In this document: piece after piece, positions 1 through 8,323 of the stretch | How the letters are laid out: every line of letters begins with the position of its first letter | How positions within the stretch are numbered: the stretch's first letter is position 1 | Source of the DNA: Coprococcus ammoniilyticus | GTDB taxonomy: Bacteria; Bacillota; Clostridia; Lachnospirales; Lachnospiraceae | Length of the DNA stretch: 64,000 nucleotides | NCBI RefSeq assembly: GCF_025567345.1 | Contig: NZ_JAOQJS010000005.1 | Span: 186,001-250,000 of the forward strand | Reading direction: 5' to 3' | Position numbers and translations under genes: made by a program | The notes under the pieces: generated by a model | What the model was told of the DNA's origin: nothing | Seen by the model: only the letters and a program-made list of their open reading frames with translations | Databases searched by the model: none

Positions 1-239
1 TTGATATCGTTTACTCCTTCAACCTGATCGTAAAGATCCGTCAGTTGGCTACTGAATACGAGATCGTCGTTAAAATCGATGAACTCAAACAGCATCTGCT
101 GGAAGAAGCCGAGCTCCGCAAGGAAAAATCTCATTTCTTCCTTGCTATGAAAAATGCACGACCGCTCCGTGAGATATTTGAGGATTCGTTAGAGAAATAT
201 TCCATTAAGAAGATTCTGAAAGAAAAGAAGAAGAAATAA
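1..239 (+). CDS. C-terminal fragment of an unknown protein, cut by the left edge
   Basis: The reading frame is open from the first complete codon at position 3 to a TAA at 237-239, so this is the tail (about 78 residues) of a gene that starts outside the window. The visible part is charged and probably helical and ends in a lysine-rich tail (KEKKKK). No motif allows a family assignment. A TTG at position 45 could be read as a start, but no ribosome site precedes it, so a truncated larger protein is more likely. A long hairpin element follows directly and the next gene is convergent. The call as coding is fairly safe; the function is unknown. Confidence 0.5.
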   Translation, partial: DIVYSFNLIVKIRQLATEYEIVVKIDELKQHLLEEAELRKEKSHFFLAMKNARPLREIFEDSLEKYSIKKILKEKKKK

Positions 240-255
240 TATATTGATTTTATCT

Positions 256-423
256 AAAAAATATGTGCGCTGGCTTATCACTATATCTTTATTGCGCAGA
301 ACACTCTCGTTCTATTTTCACGTGGCGGTACTAAACTCGTCACCTATTGGTGACTCGTTAAGGACCGACGTTCAAATAGGTCTGCTCCATAAAATATAGT
401 GATAAGTTGGCGCGCATATTTTT
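256..423 (-). repeat. Long intergenic hairpin, second type (copy E0)
   Basis: Arms of about 28 nt at 256-285 and 395-423 (AAAATATGTGCGC... paired with ...GCGCGCATATTTT) enclose a structured loop of about 110 nt. Read on the minus strand the loop contains GAGTCACC-AATA-GGTGACGAGTT, a GGT...AGTACC helix and a GAACGAG...GTTC hairpin. The copy at 13.6 kb shares the CGGTACTAA block and this layout. It lies between the ends of two convergent genes and may also terminate transcription, since the plus strand ends in a T5 run. Confidence 0.6.
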
Positions 424-441
424 AATGCTACTAAAATTGTT

Positions 442-1377
442 TTATGCTTCTTTCTTCGCCCCCACAGGAATCTGTGCGAAGATAATCGCAATAAAGATCA
501 ACAGGCAGCCAAGGAGCTGGCGGGCGGTCAACACCTCACCAAGGATCACCCAGCCGGCAAGTACTGAAAATACAGATTCCAGACTCATGATCATAGATGC
601 CAGCGTCGGATTCAGTCCATTCTGTGCAATAATCTGCAAGGTATAAGCAACACCGCTCGACATCACACCGGCATACAGAATTGCAACCCATGCATCCCAT
701 GACTGTAACTGTGGAAGCCATGCTGCTATTCCTGCTGCCGAATGTCCCATCTCTGAAAAGAACATCGGGAACGCACTGAGTACCCCAGCAACCAGGAACT
801 GGATACAGGACATCCGTACACCATCAACCAATGGTGAAAAATGATCGATCACCAGAATATGTATAGCAAACAAAAATGCACAGAGCAATACAAAGAGATC
901 ACTGTTCTGAAATGATAGCGAACCCGCTGTCATACATAAAAGATAAAGTCCTACAATCGTGATCACCATTCCAAGCCAGATATTCCAACCACATTTTTTC
1001 TTTAAAAACAAACCAAGGATCGGAACCAGCAGAATATAGCAAGCCGTCAGAAAACCGGCCTTGCCTGCCGGAGTGCCATAATACAGACCAAGCTGCTGTG
1101 CAGAGCTTGCAAAGAACAATGCCATTCCGCAGCACAGTCCACCGATCCATAACTTTCTCCGTTCTGCGACTGTCTTTGGCTTTTTATTATTTGGATTAAT
1201 TTTATCAAGCAACCTGATCACCGGAAACAACACTACACTTCCAACCAGACTTCGTATACAATTAAAAGAAAACGGTCCCAGTGCCTGTCCGCCTTTACTC
1301 TGTGCCACAAAGGCGGTCCCCCAGATAAATGCCGTAAGAACTAACAGGAATGAATTTCTGATTTGTCTGCTTTTCAT
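442..1377 (-). CDS. EamA/DMT-family transporter
   Basis: A 311-residue membrane protein with about ten hydrophobic segments and two tandem EamA repeats, the layout of the drug/metabolite transporter superfamily. The N-terminal repeat carries the typical LTAFIWGTAFVAQS start of the first helix, and the second repeat ends with GEVLTARQLLGCLLIF. Such proteins export amino acids or small metabolites across the cytoplasmic membrane; the substrate cannot be read from sequence. The ATG at 1377 is preceded by a GGAAGAGGG-type ribosome site. It is followed by a long hairpin (256-423), and the ttcA gene lies 44 nt upstream in the same direction, so cotranscription with ttcA is possible. Confidence 0.85.
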   Translation of the reverse strand: MKSRQIRNSFLLVLTAFIWGTAFVAQSKGGQALGPFSFNCIRSLVGSVVLFPVIRLLDKINPNNKKPKTVAERRKLWIGGLCCGMALFFASSAQQLGLYYGTPAGKAGFLTACYILLVPILGLFLKKKCGWNIWLGMVITIVGLYLLCMTAGSLSFQNSDLFVLLCAFLFAIHILVIDHFSPLVDGVRMSCIQFLVAGVLSAFPMFFSEMGHSAAGIAAWLPQLQSWDAWVAILYAGVMSSGVAYTLQIIAQNGLNPTLASMIMSLESVFSVLAGWVILGEVLTARQLLGCLLIFIAIIFAQIPVGAKKEA

Positions 1378-1420
1378 TTGTATTCCCTCTTCCTATCTTG
1401 TTTATTGTCAAATAGTTACA

Positions 1421-2578
1421 TTATTCCTTTGCTTCATTTTCTGTACAGATATTTTCCCTGTCATATGCATCCAGAAAATGATGCTTCTCTCCATGCTGCT
1501 TCCATGCAACAACCGTGTCCAGATTTACATTTTCCACACTCTTGAAAATATTACCTTCCACATAAGGATTTACCTGCTTCAAGGTCTGTATCAGCTCCTT
1601 GATCTCAACACGCTTCGAACGATTCTCGTTATTACAAGTCGTACAGGTATCCGTGAATTTGCATGCACACTGGATAAAATGCAGACCATTATAGTCCCTC
1701 CATGCCTTGATATCATCCTCACGCACCAGATATAACGGTCGGATCAGTTCCATCCCTTCAAAATTCGTGCTGTGAAGCTTCGGCATCATCGTCTGTACCT
1801 GTGCACCATACAGCATACCCATCAATATGGTTTCAATTACATCATCATAGTGATGACCAAGTGCAATCTTATTACAGCCAAGCTCCTGTGCAAAATGATA
1901 CAGATGTCCTCGTCTCATTCGTGCACACAGATAACATGGCGACTTCTCAACCGTAAACACAGATTCAAATATATCCGATTCAAATATCGTAATCGGGATA
2001 TTCAGACTTTTTGCATTTTCTTCTATAACCTTCCGGTTCGCCTCACTGTAACCGGGATCCATAACCAGAAACTTAACTTCAAATTCAAATTTGTTATGCA
2101 GCTTCAATTCCTGAAAACATTTCGCCATCAGCATAGAATCCTTACCACCGGAAATGCAGACCGCGATCTTATCTCCCGGCTTCACCAGCTCATATGTGTT
2201 GATCGCCTTGGTGAACTTTGACCAAATGCTTTTCTTGAATTTCTTCCTCAGACTCAGTTCTACATCCTTTGCTTTATTCTGCTCCTCCGGTTTGCTCATA
2301 ACATCCAACAGCCATGCAGCATAACCGCCTTCCAGACTCTCCGCCTGATATCCTTTTTCTTTCAAATGCTCCGCTACATCGATGCTAACTACGCCTCTCG
2401 CACAGAAAATAACAAGCAGCTTGTCCTTATCCACCTCGCTGCTTGTCTCTATTTCTTCCGCAGGAACCGCAATCGCATCCGGCACTGCCCCATGAGAAAT
2501 CTCAATGGCATCCCGGATATCGATCAACCGATAACTGTCTTTATCTCGATTCTTTAATTCCGCTATTGTAATGCTCAT
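1421..2578 (-). CDS. ttcA: Rhodanese-TtcA fusion, tRNA 2-thiocytidine synthetase-like
   Basis: An N-terminal rhodanese-like domain (residues about 1-95, catalytic loop CARGVVS) is joined to a TtcA-type PP-loop ATPase. The second part shows the ATP pyrophosphatase motif SGGKDS, a CYLC cysteine pair before an ALGHHYDD stretch, and a cysteine-rich C-terminal region (CACKFTDTCTTC). TtcA proteins thiolate cytidine 32 of tRNA using a [4Fe-4S] cluster; a fused rhodanese would supply persulfide sulfur. I place the start at the ATG of MSITIAEL (2578) because AGGAAGAAAGGCAG lies just upstream; a 14-codon extension is open but less likely. A duplicate of the rhodanese start sits at 7229-7408, and the gene is driven by a second copy of the tcdA promoter. 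Confidence 0.85.
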   Translation of the reverse strand: MSITIAELKNRDKDSYRLIDIRDAIEISHGAVPDAIAVPAEEIETSSEVDKDKLLVIFCARGVVSIDVAEHLKEKGYQAESLEGGYAAWLLDVMSKPEEQNKAKDVELSLRKKFKKSIWSKFTKAINTYELVKPGDKIAVCISGGKDSMLMAKCFQELKLHNKFEFEVKFLVMDPGYSEANRKVIEENAKSLNIPITIFESDIFESVFTVEKSPCYLCARMRRGHLYHFAQELGCNKIALGHHYDDVIETILMGMLYGAQVQTMMPKLHSTNFEGMELIRPLYLVREDDIKAWRDYNGLHFIQCACKFTDTCTTCNNENRSKRVEIKELIQTLKQVNPYVEGNIFKSVENVNLDTVVAWKQHGEKHHFLDAYDRENICTENEAKE

Positions 2579-2651
2579 ATGCACGCTGCCTTTCTTCCTA
2601 GTGCACCAATAATCTTTCATATATATTTAACCTACACTAAAATACCAAGCA

Positions 2652-2681
2652 ATTATATGACCTAAAAAGTTACTTTGTCAA
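2652..2681 (-). promoter_or_regulatory. Duplicated sigma-A promoter in front of ttcA
   Basis: On the minus strand TTGACA (2676-2681) and TATAAT (2652-2657) are 18 bp apart. The block 2628-2683 matches the tcdA promoter block 8190-8250 nearly base for base, and the match stops just outside the -35 box. The promoter also overlaps the last codons of the upstream lipoprotein gene. Confidence 0.8.
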
Positions 2682-4065
2682 TGCAATTATGGAAAACAGC
2701 TACTCTTGAAGAATATAAACGAAAACAGCTCTGTTTTAGATAGTCAATATATTCTCCTGTTTCAGCGTCAATTACCAGCAGCGAATCAGGAAGATAAAAA
2801 TAATCATATGTATAACAGGTATCCAAATCCTCATAATACGCCACGAGCCAAACAGGTTTGTACTCAAACGTCCCTAATTTTTCCCCCTCCACAAGCATAT
2901 AATCAAGCTCCATAAAATTAAATGCCGCTGGTTTATCAATTCCTGGATATGCTGCATAAAATGCCTCATATTGTTCTGCGAATTTCGGTTCTATATCTTC
3001 AAAATCCATTAATGTTACTGCTTTTTCTCCTGCCTGCACCCCTGCAATATAAAGTTCCGCATTCATCACACCATTATCGTCAACACAAACAGTAAATAAT
3101 TCAGATGTGCAGAACGGATATGGCGCAAACAACTCCGTTTCAGCTATATATGCCCCTCTATTGCCTGCAGCTCTGGTAAACTGAAAACAATAGCCATTAA
3201 AATCAATTGGTCTTGCACTTTCAAACGTACTATAACCAAGCGGTCCTTCTTCTAAAATCTCTACATCCGTAATTCCACATGCTTCCAAAAACAACAAGGC
3301 TTCATCACGCGCACAATCCATATCTTTTGCACATCTGTTTTCCACTGTATTCTCTAAGTCAACAATACATTCTGTTACATCTCCCAGATGATTTTCCAAT
3401 GTGATCGTATCATCCGTCTTCATTCCGTAATATGTATATAAACCCGCAGTTCCCAGATAATTCTCCAGTGTAATTCCTGTAATACAATCATTTTCTTCTT
3501 TAAATGTCAAAAGGAATAAATTATCTCCGATATATCCAACATATTTCTGTCCCTCATAATTCTGTATCAATGCTCGTTTATCTGATGCACCTGCCTCACA
3601 GGCAATAATATTTTCTATTTCTTGATCGCAGGAAACTGCCTGTGATGTTTGTCCCTGATCCAAATAATATTCTCGAATTTTCTCCTGATATATATGTATG
3701 GTTTCCAGATCCTCTCTGCACAGATTCTTATAATCATTTTCCAAACGGTTCTCAAAAATTCCTTTCTCTTCCTCAAACACAGCTTCAACAATCTCCTGTT
3801 TTTGTTTTGCAGCATTCGGAATCTGCTTATATTCATATATTCTAAAATCAGAATCTGGTATATATTCAACGCCCTCTACCGCAAGCTTAACTGTATTCTT
3901 ATTTACTTTCCATTCTTCCATATAACTATCCGGAATATGCAGACTATTTGCCGTATCCCCTACATATGATATATTCTTCTCTTTTGCACTTTCACAAGCA
4001 GTTAATCCCCCAAAGCACAATAATATAGATATCATGAGCGTGACTTTCCCAAAATTTTTTCTCAC
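2662..4065 (-). CDS. Lipoprotein of an ABC efflux operon
   Basis: A 467-residue protein with a lipoprotein signal peptide (MRKNFGKVTLMISILLCFGG followed by the lipobox LTAC), so it should be anchored outside the membrane. The rest has no motif I recognise. The gene overlaps the upstream ATPase gene by four bases, and such lipoproteins often accompany MacB/FtsX-type exporters. The last residues (HNCIDKVTF) are encoded by the duplicated promoter that drives ttcA: the CIDK codons contain its TTGACA and the TAG lies in its spacer. The native C-terminus was therefore probably replaced or cut where the cassette joined the ttcA locus. Confidence 0.75.
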   Translation of the reverse strand: MRKNFGKVTLMISILLCFGGLTACESAKEKNISYVGDTANSLHIPDSYMEEWKVNKNTVKLAVEGVEYIPDSDFRIYEYKQIPNAAKQKQEIVEAVFEEEKGIFENRLENDYKNLCREDLETIHIYQEKIREYYLDQGQTSQAVSCDQEIENIIACEAGASDKRALIQNYEGQKYVGYIGDNLFLLTFKEENDCITGITLENYLGTAGLYTYYGMKTDDTITLENHLGDVTECIVDLENTVENRCAKDMDCARDEALLFLEACGITDVEILEEGPLGYSTFESARPIDFNGYCFQFTRAAGNRGAYIAETELFAPYPFCTSELFTVCVDDNGVMNAELYIAGVQAGEKAVTLMDFEDIEPKFAEQYEAFYAAYPGIDKPAAFNFMELDYMLVEGEKLGTFEYKPVWLVAYYEDLDTCYTYDYFYLPDSLLVIDAETGEYIDYLKQSCFRLYSSRVAVFHNCIDKVTF

Positions 4066-4730
4066 TTTGCTTCCTCCAATATTTGTCCATCTGCAAGACG
4101 TATCATACGATCCGCCCGACTTCCTATCTCTTGATCATGTGTTATCACAATCAATGTCTTTCCTCGTTTATTCAACATTTCTAACAACTCCATAATCGCG
4201 ATTCCCATTTCATGATCTAATGCGCCTGTCGGTTCATCTGCAAGGATCAAATCTCCCCCTGCCACCATCAATCTTGCAATCGCACAACGCTGCTGTTCCC
4301 CACCTGAAATCCTGGTTACCTTTTTGTCTGCTAAATCCCTGATTCCTGTAAATTCTAACATTTCATTCACCAGTTTTTTTCTTTCCCTACCGGAATATCT
4401 GCCTGCCAGTAATGGCAGTTCTACATTTTCAAATACCGTATAAGATTTCATTAAGGCATAATTCTGAAATACAAATCCCACATGTTTACGACGAAATTCG
4501 TGAAGCTTATCTCCCTTCATCTCATGAACAGCAATATCATTATAATAGTATTCACCGCTTGTCAGATAATCCATAGTCCCAATAATATTTAATAATGTAC
4601 TTTTCCCTGATCCGGATTGTCCCATGATCGATATGTATTCCCCATCCTGGACATCCAGTGATACATCCTTAAGCGCCGGAAGCTCCCGATGCTCATATAT
4701 TTTTGTAACATTTCGAAGTTTTATCATCAC
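4062..4730 (-). CDS. ABC transporter ATPase, LolD/MacB type
   Basis: A 222-residue ATPase with Walker A GQSGSGKST, signature SGGEQQRCAIARLM, Walker B LILADEPT and the switch ITHD. Length and motifs place it in the MacB/LolD/BceA group that works with FtsX-fold permeases as mechanotransmission or efflux machines rather than as importers. It is translationally linked on both sides: its stop overlaps the lipoprotein start and its start abuts the end of the permease gene at 4730. The substrate is unknown; peptides or lipophilic compounds are usual. Confidence 0.9.
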   Translation of the reverse strand: MMIKLRNVTKIYEHRELPALKDVSLDVQDGEYISIMGQSGSGKSTLLNIIGTMDYLTSGEYYYNDIAVHEMKGDKLHEFRRKHVGFVFQNYALMKSYTVFENVELPLLAGRYSGRERKKLVNEMLEFTGIRDLADKKVTRISGGEQQRCAIARLMVAGGDLILADEPTGALDHEMGIAIMELLEMLNKRGKTLIVITHDQEIGSRADRMIRLADGQILEEAK

Positions 4731-6007
4731 TATTCTCCTTCTTTTCCTAACAAATCAATCGGTGAACACTTATAAATCATAAATACCGGGCAAATTGTTG
4801 ATAATGCAACAAATAGTATGCTTATCTCTCCAAGGATAGGAACCACTCGCTTCCAGTATATACTTCTGTAAGAAAATACCATTAACTGATCAGGCTCTAT
4901 TATATGAATAAACAACCACCATACAAGAAATAATGAACAGCCATAGGCTAGAAGAAACTTAAGAATATTCTCCCATAGGATCATCCAGGTTATATTTTTC
5001 ATTGAAAATCCCGCCGTCAGCATAATTCCATACTCTCTTCGTCTCCGCAAAAAATCAAGTATCTGTATACATAAAAGTACAATACAAAATGTGAGTCCCA
5101 CCAGAATTAACATCTGAATAATATTATAATTAATCTTCCGACTCATTTCTTCTCCATTTTCTATTGCTTTACCAATATCAATCACTTTTATATCTTTATA
5201 TCCAGCCTTTGCCAGCTTTTGCATAAGACTTCTCTTTATCTTTACATAAGAGTGTCCTTGTTTTATAGAAAAATAGAAATCCGAATGATTACAAAATATC
5301 TCTCCCGGGCAGGCTAACACTTCATAATCCAACGGAATTGTTCCTGTAACATCTGAAAAATCCAGCATTTCCATTTGTGAAACCGGAAAACTTTGTCCCT
5401 TTTCTAATATCCCGGCAACTACATATGTATATGACTGATCTCCCACTTCGCCAATATATTTTGTTCCAACTTCTATCTTGTCCTTATATGCAGATCCCAG
5501 ATATAAATACATGCCATCTTCCATCGGTTTTAATTCTTCGATTAGGATTCCTTCGTCTAATTTCATCTTCCATATATTCTGAATGGTTGCATCTATTTCA
5601 ATATAATATAAGCCATCTTTTCCATCTTCATCATCGATTGCCTGAAAACTATGGCCTATCTGAATATTTTTCAATTTCTCCAATGCCGGATCGGTATTTA
5701 TATATCCTGTTTGCCACGCACAGGTTACAGCTTCCACTCCATCCACTGATTTTATTATATCCATTGCCGGGTCAGACTGTAATTCACTATCCAGTTCATC
5801 CAAAAAACGGATTTCACACAAGGTATCTATATTCCTGATTCCTGATTCTTGCAAAGAACGTCTGATATTGGTTGACATACTATAAACACTGATCAGCACA
5901 GCAATCAAAAGCAATAACACCATTGCCAACACAATATTACCACCCAGTTGCAAAACATGAGACATAACATTATCTGCTGCTAATCGTATTATATTTCGTT
6001 TTCTCAT
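4730..6007 (-). CDS. FtsX-like ABC permease
   Basis: A 425-residue permease with one N-terminal transmembrane helix, a long extracytoplasmic segment (about residues 40-290) and three C-terminal helices ending in PIDLLGKEGE, the FtsX/MacB topology. The C-terminal region carries the RRRREYGIMLTAGFS cytoplasmic loop typical of this fold. It is the second of two permeases in the operon, only 2 nt after the first, so the exporter is probably a heterodimer of the 425- and 394-residue proteins with the ATPase at 4062-4730. Confidence 0.85.
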   Translation of the reverse strand: MRKRNIIRLAADNVMSHVLQLGGNIVLAMVLLLLIAVLISVYSMSTNIRRSLQESGIRNIDTLCEIRFLDELDSELQSDPAMDIIKSVDGVEAVTCAWQTGYINTDPALEKLKNIQIGHSFQAIDDEDGKDGLYYIEIDATIQNIWKMKLDEGILIEELKPMEDGMYLYLGSAYKDKIEVGTKYIGEVGDQSYTYVVAGILEKGQSFPVSQMEMLDFSDVTGTIPLDYEVLACPGEIFCNHSDFYFSIKQGHSYVKIKRSLMQKLAKAGYKDIKVIDIGKAIENGEEMSRKINYNIIQMLILVGLTFCIVLLCIQILDFLRRRREYGIMLTAGFSMKNITWMILWENILKFLLAYGCSLFLVWWLFIHIIEPDQLMVFSYRSIYWKRVVPILGEISILFVALSTICPVFMIYKCSPIDLLGKEGE

Positions 6008-6009
6008 AC

Positions 6010-7191
6010 TTAATTCCTAACCTCCTTTGCAGGCACCAGGTGTCTTAACAGCTTGCAGATTGGAAAAAGTAATACCAGCAACAAAATACCAATCATAAAT
6101 ATAAAATACCACAAAATATATGTATTCCAGACAAACGTCATCTTCTTTTCCATTGCAAGACAATAGAAAATCTGTAAACATCCTGCAACAATAATAGAAA
6201 TTCCCATTAATATCCCGATTCGTACCAACTGCCACTCTATGATTCGTCTATCTGTTATTCCAACCGTTTTCATGATTGCAAAATCTCTTTTCTGTCGTGC
6301 ATACCATACTCTTGCAATCATTATGCAATTTATAATACCCACTATGTACAGTAATATCAGAATAGCTGCTTTTAATTTATAAACGATATACACATCTGTC
6401 TGACTCTCATAATGATCCAGCAGCTGTGCATAATAATTATCTGATTGTCCAAATATCTCTATCAATTCATCAGCCTGCTCTGCAACCGGAACACTCTTAT
6501 CCATAAGCTGGATTGTCATTCCCGGATAAGAAGATGAAGTATAGGTCATTCCATCGGCTATCCGGTTCAAAAATACATCTGATTCCGATGTCCAGTTTTC
6601 TAACGAGCCAAACGCAATAATCATTTTATCTGAATCATTTCCAAATGATTCCAGATACCCAGTCACCTGACAATCAATTCCATCTAATGACAAGCATTCC
6701 GTTCCATCTTTTGAAACTGTTACTGAATCCTTCCATCCATGTCCTACTACAAGATAAATGTTATCCGAATTCCATTCCTCCATTGTTGGATATCTGCCAC
6801 TTTCAAGCAATCTGTTCCAGTTTCCATGATATGCCACTGCAATCTGCACTTCATCCGCATCTTCCTCACAACTGCCAATCGAAAACTCATCTCCTCTGAT
6901 TACAGCATCACAACTAACATCGCTTATACGCTCCAGAATTGCTTTTGTACTTCGAACCGCCATCTCCTGTATTTGTCGATATTCTTCTATATCATTCAAT
7001 TTATATTCCGTTGCTCCTGTGGTAGAGTAGATATTAATATAAGCGTTATACTTTGAAATACCATCCTGACTTTCATATTTTTGAATCCAATTACTCATAA
7101 TCTGATATCCATTCAAAATTGTACTCAAGGACAGACTCATACCTACTAAAAAAAGTATAAATGTCAGCTTATCTTTTGTAATTTTATACAT
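6010..7191 (-). CDS. FtsX-like ABC permease, first gene of the inserted operon
   Basis: A permease of about 394 residues with one N-terminal helix, a large outside domain and three C-terminal helices; the loop RQKRDFAIMKTVGITDRRI matches FtsX-fold permeases. I choose the ATG at 7191 (MYKITKDK) because AGGAGAAG precedes it at good distance; the open frame runs 18 codons further upstream into the join with the rhodanese remnant. No clear independent promoter is visible between this gene and tcdA, so the operon may be read from the tcdA promoter. This is inference. Confidence 0.8.
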   Translation of the reverse strand: MYKITKDKLTFILFLVGMSLSLSTILNGYQIMSNWIQKYESQDGISKYNAYINIYSTTGATEYKLNDIEEYRQIQEMAVRSTKAILERISDVSCDAVIRGDEFSIGSCEEDADEVQIAVAYHGNWNRLLESGRYPTMEEWNSDNIYLVVGHGWKDSVTVSKDGTECLSLDGIDCQVTGYLESFGNDSDKMIIAFGSLENWTSESDVFLNRIADGMTYTSSSYPGMTIQLMDKSVPVAEQADELIEIFGQSDNYYAQLLDHYESQTDVYIVYKLKAAILILLYIVGIINCIMIARVWYARQKRDFAIMKTVGITDRRIIEWQLVRIGILMGISIIVAGCLQIFYCLAMEKKMTFVWNTYILWYFIFMIGILLLVLLFPICKLLRHLVPAKEVRN

Positions 7192-7228
7192 ATCATCTTC
7201 TCCTGTAATCTGTGTTTCATTCATATCA

Positions 7229-7408
7229 CTATAAAACAAAAACAAGCAACTTGTCCTTATCCACCTCGCTGCTTGTCTCTATGTCTTCTGCCGAAACCAT
7301 GACCGCATCCGGCACTGCCCCATGAGAAATCTCAATGGCATCCCGGATATCGATCAACCGATAACTGTCTTTATCTCGATTCTTTAATTCCGCTATTGTA
7401 ATGCTCAT
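7229..7408 (-). pseudogene. Truncated copy of the ttcA rhodanese start
   Basis: The first 52 or so codons repeat the N-terminus of the rhodanese-TtcA protein (MSITIAELKNRDKDSYRLI...) with only a few changes, and the DNA match covers about 7241-7425 against 2409-2604. The frame breaks at LLV, just before the catalytic loop CARGVVS, and ends four codons later. It therefore lacks the active-site cysteine and cannot work as a sulfurtransferase. It still overlaps the end of tcdA, as the intact ttcA must have done before the ABC operon was placed between them. Confidence 0.85.
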
Positions 7409-8177
7409 ATGCACGCTGCCTTTCTTCTTTGCACAAATCTTTTACCACTTCACCTGCAATGATCAGTCCTGCTACAGATGGTACAAACGCCACACTGCCC
7501 GGAATATCTCTCCGCTCTGTACATTTGTGCTGTGCTCCCGGAGGGCAGATACACTGTGTTCTGCAGCTGATCGACATATCCTCAAGTGGTCTTACCGGCT
7601 GTTCTTCCGAATATACAACCTTTAACTTTTTCACGCCACGCTTCTTAAGTTCCCGACGCATAACCTTTGCAAGCGGACATACCTTTGTCTTATAAATATC
7701 TGCTACCTGAAACATACTGCCATCCAGCTTGTTTCCTGCGCCCATACTGCTAATGATCGGCACTCCTTTTTTCTGTGACTGGAGCACCAGCTCAATCTTA
7801 GCCGTAACCGTATCTACTGCATCTACAACATAATCATAGGAGTCAAATGGAAATTCATCTGCATTTCCCGGCAGGAAAAAGCATTTGTGCATTTCGACCT
7901 TAGCATCCGGATTTATGTCTAGAATCCGTTCTTTCATAACATCTGTTTTATATTTCCCCACAGACTTTCTGGTGGCAATAATCTGGCGGTTCAGATTTGT
8001 CAGGCATACCTTGTCATCGTCGATCAGATCAAAGGAACCGACACCGCTTCGTGCCAATGCTTCACATACATATCCGCCAACGCCTCCAACGCCGAATACC
8101 GCTACTTTTGAATTTGCCAATTTGTCCATTGCTTCTTTACCAAGCAATAATTCTGTCCGGGAAAACTGTGTTAACAT
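7371..8177 (-). CDS. tcdA: tRNA threonylcarbamoyladenosine dehydratase (TcdA/CsdL)
   Basis: A ThiF/E1-like enzyme of 268 residues. The nucleotide-binding motif GVGGVGGYVCEALARSG sits near residue 30, followed by DDDKVCLTNLNRQI, the E1 signature with the arginine that contacts ATP. TcdA uses ATP to cyclise t6A37 of tRNA to ct6A. I place the start at 8177 (MLTQFSRTELL) because TTAGGAGAG lies just upstream; the longer open frame has no ribosome site. It shares a tRNA-modification theme with ttcA and overlaps the rhodanese remnant by about 38 nt. A strong promoter lies 40-70 nt upstream of the start. Confidence 0.88.
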   Translation of the reverse strand: MLTQFSRTELLLGKEAMDKLANSKVAVFGVGGVGGYVCEALARSGVGSFDLIDDDKVCLTNLNRQIIATRKSVGKYKTDVMKERILDINPDAKVEMHKCFFLPGNADEFPFDSYDYVVDAVDTVTAKIELVLQSQKKGVPIISSMGAGNKLDGSMFQVADIYKTKVCPLAKVMRRELKKRGVKKLKVVYSEEQPVRPLEDMSISCRTQCICPPGAQHKCTERRDIPGSVAFVPSVAGLIIAGEVVKDLCKEERQRAYEHYNSGIKESR

Positions 8178-8217
8178 GTCTATCTCTCCTAAATAACCTA
8201 CTAAAATGCTAGGCAAA

Positions 8218-8247
8218 ATTATAGGACCTGAAAAGGTTCTTTGTCAA
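8218..8247 (-). promoter_or_regulatory. Sigma-A promoter of tcdA (original copy)
   Basis: On the minus strand TTGACA (8242-8247) and TATAAT (8218-8223) are separated by 18 bp. The same pair with the same spacing recurs at 2652-2681. Confidence 0.82.
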
Positions 8248-8263
8248 TGATTTTCTGGCAAAA

Positions 8264-8301
8264 AGGACCGGTATTATACCACTCTGCATAATACCGGTCC
8301 T
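8264..8301 (-). terminator. Intrinsic terminator of the LRR gene
   Basis: A perfect 14-bp stem (AGGACCGGTATTAT paired with ATAATACCGGTCCT) is followed on the minus strand by a T5 run. It lies about 25 nt beyond the stop of the leucine-rich-repeat gene and just upstream of the tcdA promoter, insulating the two. Confidence 0.88.
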
Positions 8302-8323
8302 GCTTACATTAACTATTTTCTAA

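Noticed and set aside
6645..6899. Plus-strand open frames opposite the ABC permease and other long genes
   Set aside because: These frames lie within well-supported genes on the other strand, lack ribosome sites and have no protein-like motifs.
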